Source: Deltaproteobacteria bacterium (GTDB taxonomy: Bacteria; Myxococcota_A; Polyangia; Polyangiales; Ga0077539). From it: a DNA stretch of 64,000 bases. Every line of letters begins with the position of its first letter. Within the stretch, counting starts at the first letter, position 1. Positions 43,809 through 53,239 of this stretch are shown here, in pieces. The stretch is taken from assembly GCA_016704445.1 (NCBI GenBank), contig JADJAE010000001.1:124001-188000 (forward strand). The letters run 5' to 3'. A model generated the notes under the pieces. The model worked only from the letters and a program-made list of their open reading frames with translations, was not told the DNA's origin and searched no databases. The translations under genes were made by a program, and so were the position numbers.

Positions 43809-46800
43809 GGGCGGACGACTGTAGCGCCTGGCGGGCTCGCGCGGAGGTGCCGATGCCCGGTGGAGCACTGAGACTTCCAGCCGCAGCGGGCGCAGTCGCG
43901 GGATGGTCCGCGGTCGCCGCGGGCGATGGCGTCGGCGAGGTCGGCCAGGCGGTCGTAGGTCGACTCCGGGTCGAAGGGGTCGGTGAGCGTCAGCAGCGTC
44001 CCAGCCGCGGGGATGGCCAGGTGGCGGCCCAGCACGGGCATCCCCGTGAGGCGGTGGAGCGCGAGGGCGTAGGCGTCGAGCTGCGGACGGTAGTAGCCCG
44101 CCCAGCGGGGCAGGTCGGCGCTGCGCAGGGGGTGGGTCTTCAGGTCGATGACGTGGAGCCCGTCGCCCGCGCGGACCACGAGGTCGACGATGCCGTGGAG
44201 GGTGGTGCCGCGCAGGTCGAGCACGAAGGGGATCTCCCTCGCGGGCTCGGCCACGGCGCGCAGCTTGTTCACGCAGGCGCGCAGGCTCACCAGCGTGTCG
44301 ACGATGAGGAGCGAGAGCGCGGCGCGGTGCTCGCTCTGCCCGTGCTGGGTGAGCACCGCGTCGGCGAGCTGCTCGTCCGTGGGGTCGTAGGCGCTTGGCG
44401 CGAGGAGGCTCGCCTTGCTCACCGCAGCGTGCACCAGCAAGCCCACGCGGGAGGGAGCCACCTGGTCGCGCTCGATGGCGAGCCGCGACGCATACGCGTT
44501 GGGAACCCCCACCCGCAGCACCTCGGCGCCCTCGCTGCGGGCCATCAGGTGCTCGCCGTGATGCACCCTCGCGAGGGTCAGCACCTCGGGACAGTCGGCG
44601 ACCTTGCAGAGTTCCGTCGGCGTCACGCGAGCGAGCAGGGCGACGGTGCTCCTCGGGGCCTCCGCGGCGGTCGGAGCCGAGGGGTCGTCGACGAGGGCCC
44701 GCCAGGGAGCGAGGTCGACCGGGGGCGGCGCGTCGGGCTGCGCCTCGGGGCCCGCCTCGGCGGCGGTGAAGACCCGGACGGAGGCGTCGATCCAGCGAGC
44801 GTCGACGCCCTCGGCCCGGCCCTCGGGGAGGTCCGGGAGCATCGGCCCGAGGGCATCGCGGAGGAGGTAGCGGCTGCTGTTGGCAGCGAGCGTGGGCCAC
44901 GTCACCAGCAGGTGGTCGCGCGCCCGGGTGACGCCCACGTAGAGCAGGCGCAGGGACTCTCGCAGCTCCTCGTCGAGGTCGCCCAGGCGCACCCGCAGCA
45001 GCTCGTCGACCGGGGGCATGCCCGTCTCGGGGATACACCGCACCGTAAAGCTACGGAGCGCGTCGGGTCGCAGCAGCGCGGCCGCGTCGGTCGGCCGCAG
45101 CACGTCGACCCGGGGCACCCGCACCTTGAGCTCGGTGTGCAGCAGGTCGACCAGTACCACAGGAAACTCCAGCCCCTTGGCGCCGTGCAAGGTCATCAGA
45201 CGCACGGCGTCGACGTCGTCGTGGAGGGCGACCGGCTGCCTCGGCTTCTCGTAGGAGAGCGCGTCGAGGTGAAGCAGCAGGTTCTCCAGCGTGGCGCCCG
45301 TCGCACCGCCGAGCTCCAGCGCGTGGTCTCGTCGGCCGCCGAGCGCGTGCGCCTCGGCCACCAGCCACCCGAGGTTGGCGCCGAGCTGCGCGGCCTGCGC
45401 GGCGTCGCAGCGCAGCGCGAGGCGCTCGCGGAGGCCCACCCGCTCCAGCACCAGCTCGGTGGCCTCGCCGAGCGGGAGCGAGCGGAGCGCGTCGCGACAG
45501 TGCCGAAGGTCGGCGTCGCAGCGTTCCAGGGCGCGGCGCTCGAAGTCCGTGAGGGGCAGGCGCTCGGGCTCGCTGGTGGCCAGCTCGAGGGCCCGTCGGG
45601 GAGACCCGCTGAGCTTCTCCACCGAGAGGGCGACCACGGTGCGCTGGCGCAGCCCGTAGAGCTCGGAGAGCAGCACCATGGCGCTGGCCGATCGGTCGCG
45701 CGGGGACGCCAGCATCGCCAGCCACGCGCGCGCCAGGCGGATCTCCAGGGTGTCGAAGAGGCCGTCGGACTCCTGGAGCACCGGGAGCCCTCGGGACCGC
45801 AGCGCCTCGGCCCACTGGGAGAGCTGGGAGCGCTGGCGGCCGAGCACGGCGATGTCGCCGGGGCGGACGGGGCGGAAGGCGCGGGTCGAGCGGTCGAGCA
45901 CCGTGAGCCCGGAGCGCAGGAGGTCGCGGATGCGGTCGGCGCCGAGCTCGATGCGGGGGCCGTTGCGGTGGCTCGACGGGACGCGCAGAAGCTCCACGGC
46001 ACCAGCGCTCGGCGGGGCGTCGGCGCGGGTGTAGTCGTTGTCCGCGGTGAGCGGGTCGAAGGGGATGCCCTGGCGAGGGAGCACCCGGGAGAAGAGCTCG
46101 TTGGCGAAGCGCACCAGCTCCGGGCGGGAGCGGCGGGAGCGGTCGAGCACCTCCGGGGGAGTTCCGGACTCGGAGGACCAGGTGAGCAGCGCGCTGAAGA
46201 GGGAGGAGTCTGCGCCGCGGAAGCCGTAGATGGCCTGCTTCAGGTCGCCGACGTAGCAGACCTCCGCGCCTGCCGAGCGCAGCACCTCGAAGAGCCTGAA
46301 CTGCAGCGGGCTCGTGTCCTGGAACTCATCGACCACGATGTACGGCAGCTCCGCCACGACGGAGCGCGCGTAGCGGTCGTCGGGCTCCGTGAGCAGCCCG
46401 AGCGCCCGCCGCTGCATCTCCTCGAAGTCGAGCGCTCCGCGGCGCTGCTTCTCGTCGCCGTAGCCCTTCGCGGCGGCTGCGCCCAGGTGGAAGAGGCGCT
46501 GCACCGCGGCGTCGATGCGGCCCCGTGCGCCAGGGTGCAGCAGCGCCATCGCCTCGGCCGCCGGGAGCAGCGCGGGGAGCTCCTTGGAGAAGGTCTTGGT
46601 GGGCTTCGTGGCCCGCAGCACGCGGATCGCCGCGTCGAGAAGGTCGCCCGGCATGTTGCGTCGCAGGAGGCGCAGCTCCCGCCGGATGCCGTCATCGCCC
46701 ACGCGGGCCTTCGCGCGGAGGTCGAGCCAGTCGAAGGCCTCGTCGAGGGCGGCGCGGAAGGTCGCGTCGAGGGTGGCGCCGTCGAGCGGCGGGGAGAAGG

Positions 46801-47290
46801 CGCTCGCGATCCACGCGGCGGCGAGCGGGGCCTCGCGTCGGAGGTCCTCGTCGTCCTTGCCGAGCGAGCGGGCCTTCTCGACCAGCGTGGCGATGAGCTG
46901 CGCGGTGTCCTCGTCGAGCTCCGCCCCGTCGGCGCGCAGGGCGGCCTGGAGCGCCCGGTGGAAGAGCGCGGAGGCCTCGTCCTGCTCCAGCACCATCGGG
47001 TCGGGCGGGAGGGCCGCGGGAAGCGGGAAGCGTCGCAGCAGGGTGAGGGCGAAGCGGTGGATGGTGCAGATGTTCGCGCGCTCTACCCGCGCGGCCTCGG
47101 CGGTGAGCCCTCGCTGCTGGAGCCCGGCGCGGATGCGGTCCTGCAGCTCGCTGGCGGCGGCTTCTGTGAAGGTCACCGCGGCGATGCGGTCGAGCGCGAG
47201 GCCCGCCTCCACGCGGGAGACGACCTCCTGCACGATGCGCCAGGTCTTGCCGCTCCCGGCGCCCGCGGAGACCAGTCGCAGGGTGCTCAC
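43805..47290 (-). CDS. UvrD/AddA-like helicase-nuclease
   Basis: A 1161-residue SF1A helicase with a C-terminal nuclease, AddA-like, acting in double-strand-break end processing. Walker A: LRLVSAGAGSGKTWRIVQEV; Ia: IAAVTFTEAAASELQDRI; Walker B: YIVVDEFQDTSPLQ; then GDLKQAIYGFRGAD, MTLHGAKGLEFPVVLV and YVGVTRARDHLLVTW. The nuclease core reads LHGIVDLVVRAGDGLHVIDLKTH (D-x-D-L-K). Cysteines LCKVADCPEVL before it and CARCGWKSQC after it could hold a 4Fe-4S cluster, as in AddB or Cas4. Start is GTG 47290, overlapping the stop of the AddB-like gene (GTGA). Confidence 0.88.
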   Translation of the reverse strand: MSTLRLVSAGAGSGKTWRIVQEVVSRVEAGLALDRIAAVTFTEAAASELQDRIRAGLQQRGLTAEAARVERANICTIHRFALTLLRRFPLPAALPPDPMVLEQDEASALFHRALQAALRADGAELDEDTAQLIATLVEKARSLGKDDEDLRREAPLAAAWIASAFSPPLDGATLDATFRAALDEAFDWLDLRAKARVGDDGIRRELRLLRRNMPGDLLDAAIRVLRATKPTKTFSKELPALLPAAEAMALLHPGARGRIDAAVQRLFHLGAAAAKGYGDEKQRRGALDFEEMQRRALGLLTEPDDRYARSVVAELPYIVVDEFQDTSPLQFRLFEVLRSAGAEVCYVGDLKQAIYGFRGADSSLFSALLTWSSESGTPPEVLDRSRRSRPELVRFANELFSRVLPRQGIPFDPLTADNDYTRADAPPSAGAVELLRVPSSHRNGPRIELGADRIRDLLRSGLTVLDRSTRAFRPVRPGDIAVLGRQRSQLSQWAEALRSRGLPVLQESDGLFDTLEIRLARAWLAMLASPRDRSASAMVLLSELYGLRQRTVVALSVEKLSGSPRRALELATSEPERLPLTDFERRALERCDADLRHCRDALRSLPLGEATELVLERVGLRERLALRCDAAQAAQLGANLGWLVAEAHALGGRRDHALELGGATGATLENLLLHLDALSYEKPRQPVALHDDVDAVRLMTLHGAKGLEFPVVLVDLLHTELKVRVPRVDVLRPTDAAALLRPDALRSFTVRCIPETGMPPVDELLRVRLGDLDEELRESLRLLYVGVTRARDHLLVTWPTLAANSSRYLLRDALGPMLPDLPEGRAEGVDARWIDASVRVFTAAEAGPEAQPDAPPPVDLAPWRALVDDPSAPTAAEAPRSTVALLARVTPTELCKVADCPEVLTLARVHHGEHLMARSEGAEVLRVGVPNAYASRLAIERDQVAPSRVGLLVHAAVSKASLLAPSAYDPTDEQLADAVLTQHGQSEHRAALSLLIVDTLVSLRACVNKLRAVAEPAREIPFVLDLRGTTLHGIVDLVVRAGDGLHVIDLKTHPLRSADLPRWAGYYRPQLDAYALALHRLTGMPVLGRHLAIPAAGTLLTLTDPFDPESTYDRLADLADAIARGDRGPSRDCARCGWKSQCSTGHRHLRASPPGATVVRP

Positions 47291-50200
47291 GAGGCTGCTC
47301 CGGCGAGGCCCACGCGGCACCCGAGCCGAGCGTCGCAGCGGGGGCAGGGGAGCGCCTTCACCTTGTCGAGGCTCTCCGCGCGGTCGGCGTCGAGGGGGGC
47401 GAAGAGGCCCTCCTCGTCGTCGATGGCGGCCAGCGCCTCGGCGATGCGAGCGCTCGCCGCGGCGGCGTGGTCGTCGAGGGTGAGCTGGGCCTTGTGGATC
47501 AGCTCGTTGCGCACGGCGCCCGAGACCATGGCGTCGAGCACCGCGTCGGCGTCCGGCGCCTCCTCGGCGGTCATCACGTCGACCGCCGACGAGGAGAGGT
47601 TGAGACGCATCACCGCGCCTGCTCCCTGCGCCAGCAGCGCTCCCTCCACGTCGAGCCCGACGTCCCGGCGCTGCGGCAGCGACGAGGCCCTGGCGCGGGT
47701 GAGCTGCACCAGCACCGGGGTCTCGACGCCGCCCGCGTGGGTGACGCGCAGCGTGGTGGCGACGGGCATCTCGACCAGCAGGGGTGATCCATCGTCGAGC
47801 GAGAGCAGCGCCCGGGGGGAAGGCTCGGCGGCGGGGTCGACCGTGGCGCCCGCGACGGCGTGGCGCAGCTCCAGGTAGCGGTCGGCGAGGTCCAGGCAGT
47901 CGGCCACGAGCGCTCGGCGGAGGTCTCGCTGGTCGGGGCGCTCGGACCAGGGAGCGTGCTGCTGCACCACCGACTCGACGGCCTCCTCGACGGCCTTGCG
48001 GGGCACCGAGGGAGAGCCCGCGAGGGCGTCGTCGAGCCTCGCCATCACCGAGCGCCCTACCACGTGGCGGACCGACTCGCTGAGGCGCGGACGGCGTCGC
48101 AGCGGCGCGGGGCGCAGGTCGAGCAGCGAGGTCATGAGGTAGCGGTAGTGGCAGGTGAGCAGGGACTCGAGGTCGGCGGCGTTGTGCAGCCGGGAGCGCA
48201 CCAGGGAGCGCACCAGCGCCCCGACGGAGAAGCCCGTGTCGGGGCGGAGCCGGGCGGCGAAGAGGTCGCGCCAGGCGAGGTCCGAGCGGGCGAGCGCGGC
48301 GCCCGAGGCGAGCGCGGCGGAGACGTCCCCGCGGCCCAGGTCGCGGATGGTCGCGGCGGCGCGGGAGCGGGGCGCGGACGAGGGGAGCTCCTGGGGGGCG
48401 GTGGTGCTGGAGGGCAGGCGGTCGAGCAGGTCGCGGAGCGCGAGGGCCACATCGCCGTGGTCGCCGTCGGCGGTGCGTCGGGGGGAGAGCAGCACCAGGC
48501 GACGGCGCGGAGAGGAGAGCATCCGGAGCGTGGCGCGGCGGGCGAGGGCGTGGAGCACCTCCTCGTCGGGCAGCGCCTTGAGGTCGTCGGAGAGCGTGGC
48601 GAGGAGCGCTCGCTCGGCGGGACCCAGCAGCAGCGAGGGGCCGGGGATGCGGGGATGGCGTCCGCGGAGGAAGCCCGTGACGATCAGGACGCCGGGGTGA
48701 TCGCAGCGCCAGGAGTCCTCGCCGAGGAGCGCGACGCCGTCGCGGCGGGCGGAGGGCGCGCTGTCCCGGAGCACGGGGAAGGTGGCCTCGAGGTCGGTGA
48801 GCAGGCGCTCGACGTCGTGAAGGCGGCGGGAGCGATGGGGGGCGCTGGCGAGGCGTCGGCGCACCAGGTCGAGGGCCGAGCGGATGGCGTCGGCGGCGGC
48901 GATCCAGACGGCGCAGGCGCGCGGGTCGTGGACGGCACGGGCGATGGCCTCGGGGTCGAGCAGAGGGAGGACGACGCCCTCGATGACCTCGGGGAGCAGG
49001 TCGGCGCGCTGGTCGGAGGTGCGATCGCGGAGGGGACCGGCGGCCTCCCACGCGGAGAAGAGCGGTCCCACGCGCTTGCGGATCTGCTCTCCGCGGGCGC
49101 GGCGTTCGGCGTCCGAGGGGTCGGGAGCGGCGCTGGAGGGGTCGGCCACGACGGCGTCCTCGACGGCGGTCGACTCGTCGAGGAGGGCGCGCACGTCGGC
49201 CCAGGTCGAGGGCACCCGGCGGCGGAGCTGGGAGAGGAAATAGTCCCGGTCGGAGCCGTAGATGCCAGAGCCCGGCGCGGCGAGGACCGTGGCGAGGTCG
49301 ATGGCGTCTGGGCCGTTCCAGGCGAGGCGGAGCGAGGCGCGGACGATCTGCCAGAGCGGCGACTGCTGCACCGGGAGCGATCCGCCGCCGTTCCAGTGGA
49401 TGCCCCATCGGTCGAGGGAGCGCGCCACGCGAGGCCACGCGCCGCACTCCGGCCCGCAGACCACGGCGACGTCCTCCGCGGTCCCACCCCCGGAGAGGTG
49501 GGCGTCGATGAGCGCCGCGACGGCCTCGGCCTCCTCCAGCGGATCGGTCGCCAGGTGCACCGAGAGCGAGCCGTCGTCCGTGGCCGCCCTCGCCGCGCCT
49601 TCGCGGAGCGCATCGAGCAGCGTGGCGGCGGTGGCGTCGGGGTCGAGCGGGTCGACCGGGAGGTCGATCCAGGGGGGCAGCGAGACCGTCGCCCCGCAGG
49701 CCGCGGCGAGCGTGAGGGCGTGGCGCTCGCGAGGGGAGAGCCGGTCGGTGCCGTCGACCCAGAGCAGCACGCCTCGCAGCGCCGGGCGGGGAGGCGCGAG
49801 CGCCACGCGGGCGAGGCGGTCGGGGAGGTCCGTCGAGGCGGTGGCGGCGAGGTGCGCGGAGAGGGCGACGTTTACCTTGGAGAGTATGCCCAGGTGGCCG
49901 AGCGCGACTCGGGCGGCGTGGGCGTCGGCGGGCGTAGGGGAGCTCACCGCCCCAGCCGTGGAGGCGGAGCGTGTCGATGACCCCGGCGACGGCGTGGGCC
50001 ACGTCGAGAGCGTTGCCCCGGAGGGCGGCGGTGAGTGCCTTGTCGTGGGCGGCGGCCTGCTCCAGGGCGGACTCCACCACCAGCAGCCGGTCGGAGGGAG
50101 CGAGGAGCGGGCGCGACTCGAGGCCGAGCCGGTGCTCCATCAGGTCGAGCGCGCCGTGCCAGTCGAGGGGGTGGATCCAGCCGCCGCCCGCGCGGGCGAT

Positions 50201-50341
50201 GTGGTCGAGGAGCGCTCCGCGGCGGCCCTCGTGGGGGCAGAGCAGCCAGAGCGGGCCGTCGAGCCCTCGGGAGCGCACGGCGGCGAGCAGCGCCTGGACC
50301 CGCGCCTCCTCGCGCGCGGGAGTGAACGCGGTGGCGGTCAT
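47287..50341 (-). CDS. AddB-like (RecB-type) partner subunit, frameshifted
   Basis: About 1017 residues, start ATG 50341, which overlaps the plsC stop. The N-terminal 130 residues (FTPAREEARVQALLAAVRSR, LLCPHEGRRGALLDHI) are in one frame; after LRLHGWGGELP (about 49925-49955) the gene continues in another as ADAHAARVALGHLG to 47287. The order plus helicase-like parts (LSVHLATDPLEEAEAVAALI, DVAVVCGPECGAWPRVARSL) fits AddB/RecC-type partners of AddA. There is no intact Walker A (Lys absent). At the C-terminus, where a nuclease D-Y-K would sit, VLVQLTRARASSL is seen, though PCPRCDARLGC cysteines remain. So this subunit probably binds DNA without nuclease activity. Confidence 0.72.
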
Positions 50342-51051
50342 CGCGCGGGGGCGTCGCCCAGGCCGGAGGCGATGGCGTCGCGCACGGCGGCCATGAAGTC
50401 TTCGCGCGTCGCGAAGGCGTCGCGGCGGATGCGGGGGTGGATGGTGACGCGCACGCCCTGGTCGCGGTGGAGGTCCCAGGTGCGCGCCGGGAGGATGGTG
50501 GAGGTGCCGTGGATGGAGATGGGGAGCACCGGGACGTTCATCTCCTCGGCGAGCACGAAGCCGCCCTTCTTGAAGGGCAGCAGCGAGCCGTCGCGGCTGC
50601 GGGTGCCCTCCGGGGCGATCCACACGAGCACGCCCTCGTCGAGCATGGCGCGGGCCTCGCCGAGGCTGCGGATGGCGGCCTCGCGGTTGCGGCGGTCGAC
50701 GAAGATGAAGCCCGAGGCGCGCATCGCGGCGCCCCACACGGGAACGCTCGCGAGCTCGACCTTGGAGACCATGCGCAGGCGCTGGTCGATCACCTGGAAG
50801 ATCACCGGGATGTCGTAGAGCGACTGGTGGTTGGACATCACGATCATCGGCGAGCGCGGGCTCAGGTGCTCTAGGCCCTGCGCCTCGATGCGGATGCCCA
50901 CGTCGTCGAGCAGGGCGCGCGACCAGCGCTTCAGCCGGAGGTCGCACGCGTCCATGCTGGTGCGCCCGCGGAGCTGGTCGAACACGGTAGGAAAGCTGAT
51001 GGCGAGGGTTCGCGCGGTGGCGGTGGCGAGGGTCTGGATGCGGCCGGACAT
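50338..51051 (-). CDS. plsC: 1-acyl-sn-glycerol-3-phosphate acyltransferase
   Basis: A 237-residue membrane-associated acyltransferase making phosphatidic acid. Motif I: IVMSNHQSLYDIPVI (NHx4D), motif II: GFIFVDRRNREAAI, motif III: VWIAPEGTRSRDGS (PEGTRS), and motif IV: PVLPISIHGT. Start ATG 51051. Its stop overlaps the AddB-like start in an ATGA. Confidence 0.9.
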   Translation of the reverse strand: MSGRIQTLATATARTLAISFPTVFDQLRGRTSMDACDLRLKRWSRALLDDVGIRIEAQGLEHLSPRSPMIVMSNHQSLYDIPVIFQVIDQRLRMVSKVELASVPVWGAAMRASGFIFVDRRNREAAIRSLGEARAMLDEGVLVWIAPEGTRSRDGSLLPFKKGGFVLAEEMNVPVLPISIHGTSTILPARTWDLHRDQGVRVTIHPRIRRDAFATREDFMAAVRDAIASGLGDAPAR

Positions 51052-51154
51052 GTCGTGGGCGCCAGTGGGGGGGGTAGGAGAGGGGCGCGCGAGACTACAA
51101 CGGTCCCGGCCGGCGGAGGGGCCCGTTGCGACGTCAGAGCCCCCGGGAGGGGCG

Positions 51155-52597
51155 CTACCGTCGACGTCGCCGCGATCGCTGCGTGGCCACCGCGCCGAGC
51201 ACCAGTGCCGCTACGATCGACCCCCGCGTGCCGCCCCGGGAGCCCGCCGCGCCCACGTCGCAGGTCGTGACCTCCGTCGGTGCGACGTCGACCAGGGACT
51301 CGTCGATCGTCGGCTCGCCTCCGTCCTCGTCGGTCACCGCGGCGTCTTCCCCCTCCGCGCCGACATCGTCGCTCGCCCCGGCGTCGTCGCTCTCGCCCGC
51401 GTCTTCACTCGCGCCGCCATCGTCGCTCGCCCCGGCGTAGTCGCCAGCGACCCCGCCGTCCCTCGGACCCACGGCGTCCGCGGGCGCTCCCGCGTCGCCG
51501 ACCATGGCCCCGGCGTCCCGCAGCGGCGCCCCGGCGTCGGCCACGCAGCCCTCGTCGATCATCCCGTCGCAGTCGTCGTCCGCCCCGTTGCCGCACGCCT
51601 CTGCGCGCGCTGCCGCGGGCACGCAGGCCGCCATCCGTCCGCCGGTGCAGCTCACGGTGCGTCGGCACGCGCCCACCCCGCAGCTCACCGCCGCGATGCC
51701 GTCGTCCACCCGGCCGTCGCAGTCGTCGTCGACCCCGTTGCACGCCTCCGCGCCGGGCCGCCCCGCGGTGCACGTCGCCATCCGTCCGCCGGTGCAGCTC
51801 ACGGTGCGTCGGCACGCGCCCACCCCGCAGCTCACCGCCGAGATGCCGTCGTCCACCCGGCCGTCGCAGTCGTCGTCACGCCCGTTGCACACCTCCGTGG
51901 AGGGCGCGCAGATGCGCCAGAACGCCGCTCCCACCTCGCTCTGCACCGAGAGCGTCGCGTCGCGGTAGCGCGCGGCCTGCGAGGCCGATCCGCAGGCACC
52001 GTTGTAGCGGCAGGCCAGGATGGCGACCCAGCGGGTGAAGCGCGCGTCGGTGCGAGCGACGGTCATGCCGTTCATCCACGCGAGGGCCTCGGCGCGGTTG
52101 TCCACACCGTCGACCTCCTGGTTGACGATGTTGACGACGAAGTCCACGGCGTGGCGGATGTTGCCGTCGAGCGTGAGGATGTCGCGCCCGTCGCGCGCCA
52201 GCGTCTGAGTGAAGTTGCCGCCGTCGAACTGGAACATCCCCAGGCCGCCCTGCTGCGCCGAGCAGGGGCCGTCCGATGCGCCTGCGATCACCGGCCCGCC
52301 GCCGCAGCTCGTCGAGTTGGGACCGCGGCACGCCCAGGTCGCCTCCGACCAGCAGTGCGACAGTCCCGTCTCGACCTGCGCGATGCCCGCGAGCAGCACT
52401 CCGTTGGTGAGCCCCGCCGCCGCCGCCACGTCGCGGATGCGCTGGAGCCTCGGGCGCCGCGCCGCGCCGGTGAGCCCCTGGATGTCCGTGTCGATGTTGC
52501 CCTCGTCGTCGATGGGCGCGCAGGCCGCGAAGAAGGCCATGGCCACCAGCGCAAGGCGGCGCATCGTCATGCGGAGGGCGTGGGCCTGGGCAGTCAT
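51155..52597 (-). CDS. Lysozyme-like/MopE lipoprotein with MYXO-CTERM-like tail
   Basis: A 480-residue surface protein. A lipobox signal (LALVAMAFFAACAP) opens it. Residues about 45-200 resemble a lysozyme/transglycosylase fold: NGVLLAGIAQVETGLSHCW, GGLGMFQFDGGNF and ALAWMNGMTVAR. Then three MopE-like metal-binding motifs, EVCNGRDDDCDGRVDDGI, EACNGVDDDCDGRVDDGI and EACGNGADDDCDGMIDEGC, with 49-residue repeats. After an Asp/Gly/Ala-rich linker, a Cys, a hydrophobic stretch and a basic end (TTCDVGAAG, IVAALVLGAVATQ, RSRRRRR) look like a MYXO-CTERM sorting tail. Several starts fit; 52597 (ATG) is used, and 52564 would also keep the signal. Confidence 0.72.
   Translation of the reverse strand: MTAQAHALRMTMRRLALVAMAFFAACAPIDDEGNIDTDIQGLTGAARRPRLQRIRDVAAAAGLTNGVLLAGIAQVETGLSHCWSEATWACRGPNSTSCGGGPVIAGASDGPCSAQQGGLGMFQFDGGNFTQTLARDGRDILTLDGNIRHAVDFVVNIVNQEVDGVDNRAEALAWMNGMTVARTDARFTRWVAILACRYNGACGSASQAARYRDATLSVQSEVGAAFWRICAPSTEVCNGRDDDCDGRVDDGISAVSCGVGACRRTVSCTGGRMATCTAGRPGAEACNGVDDDCDGRVDDGIAAVSCGVGACRRTVSCTGGRMAACVPAAARAEACGNGADDDCDGMIDEGCVADAGAPLRDAGAMVGDAGAPADAVGPRDGGVAGDYAGASDDGGASEDAGESDDAGASDDVGAEGEDAAVTDEDGGEPTIDESLVDVAPTEVTTCDVGAAGSRGGTRGSIVAALVLGAVATQRSRRRRR
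51631..51888 (-). repeat. Two near-identical 147-base repeats in the MopE gene
   Basis: The block starting at 51631 (CCATCCGTCCGCCGGTGC) recurs at 51778, 147 bases apart, with only a few differences over about 110 bases. It encodes the 49-residue Cys/Asp units (GVGACRRTVSCTGGRMA). Near-identity suggests recent expansion. Confidence 0.8.
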
Positions 52598-52648
52598 GGA
52601 TGGCGGCTTTCTTCGGCGGAGGGACGAGCGGACCGTCTCGGGCACCCG

Positions 52649-53145
52649 CTACGGGCACTCGCTCTGCCAGCGGCGTACCACCCTGAGACAGCACGGATTT
52701 CCACGGTAATTGCAGCAGATCGTGAGGGTCCGCGGTGGGGCCGCATGGTCAGCGTTGCCTCCCTCGGGGCCTCCGATCGCTGGGGGTCCGGTGACCACCG
52801 GGTCACCACCCGGGGTGGGGGGCGCCTGAGCGGGTGGGCGCTGCCGACGACGTCCGTGCAGTGCTCGGGGCAGCAGCCATCGACGATCGGGCACTCGCCG
52901 GGGCCGAGTCCCTGCGGGTCCCAGCCGGGCAGGACCACCTCGTACCAGCCGTCAGCGACTTCGATCCAGCGCACACCGGAGACGCAGAGCCCGTCGCCCA
53001 CGTCGCCCGCACGGAGCAGCGGCGCCTGGAGGGGCGCGACCCGTGCGAACACCACAAGGCGGCTGGCGGAGATCGGCGTGCGCGGTGCCGTCACAGTCTG
53101 TGGCGCTATCGCCGGAGCTTCTGCCTCTGTAATTGCCCATAGAAC
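52649..53145 (-). pseudogene. Small Cys-rich secreted-type protein, frameshifted fragment
   Basis: From about 53095 downward a frame with normal codon use reads ISASRLVVFARVAPLQAPLL, then VRWIEVADGWYEVVLPGWDP, PGECPIVDGCCPEHCTDVVG. A run of six G at 52817-52822 marks a break; the other frame continues GGDPVVTGPPAIGGPEGGN and LTICCNYRGNPCCLRVVRRW, stopping at 52649. No clear start or signal peptide; the region upstream is lower in GC. Several cysteines suggest an exported disulfide protein. Function unknown. Confidence 0.4.
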
Positions 53146-53239
53146 AAGAGTAGTCGCGTGTCGAGCGCCCCGGGGGCGGGCACGACGGTGCAGGTCATCC
53201 TGCCCAGGGCCTGACCCGGCTGCGTCGATCCCTGATCCC

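Noticed and set aside
43847..49980. Two very long + strand frames (about 1340 and 700 codons) opposite the helicase pair
   Set aside because: High GC removes stops in the reverse frames; the products are Arg/Gly/Ala/Val-rich, while the - strand holds exact helicase motifs.
51600..51900. CRISPR-like repeated sequence
   Set aside because: There are only two long copies, in frame inside a coding region; they encode protein repeats and there are no spacers.
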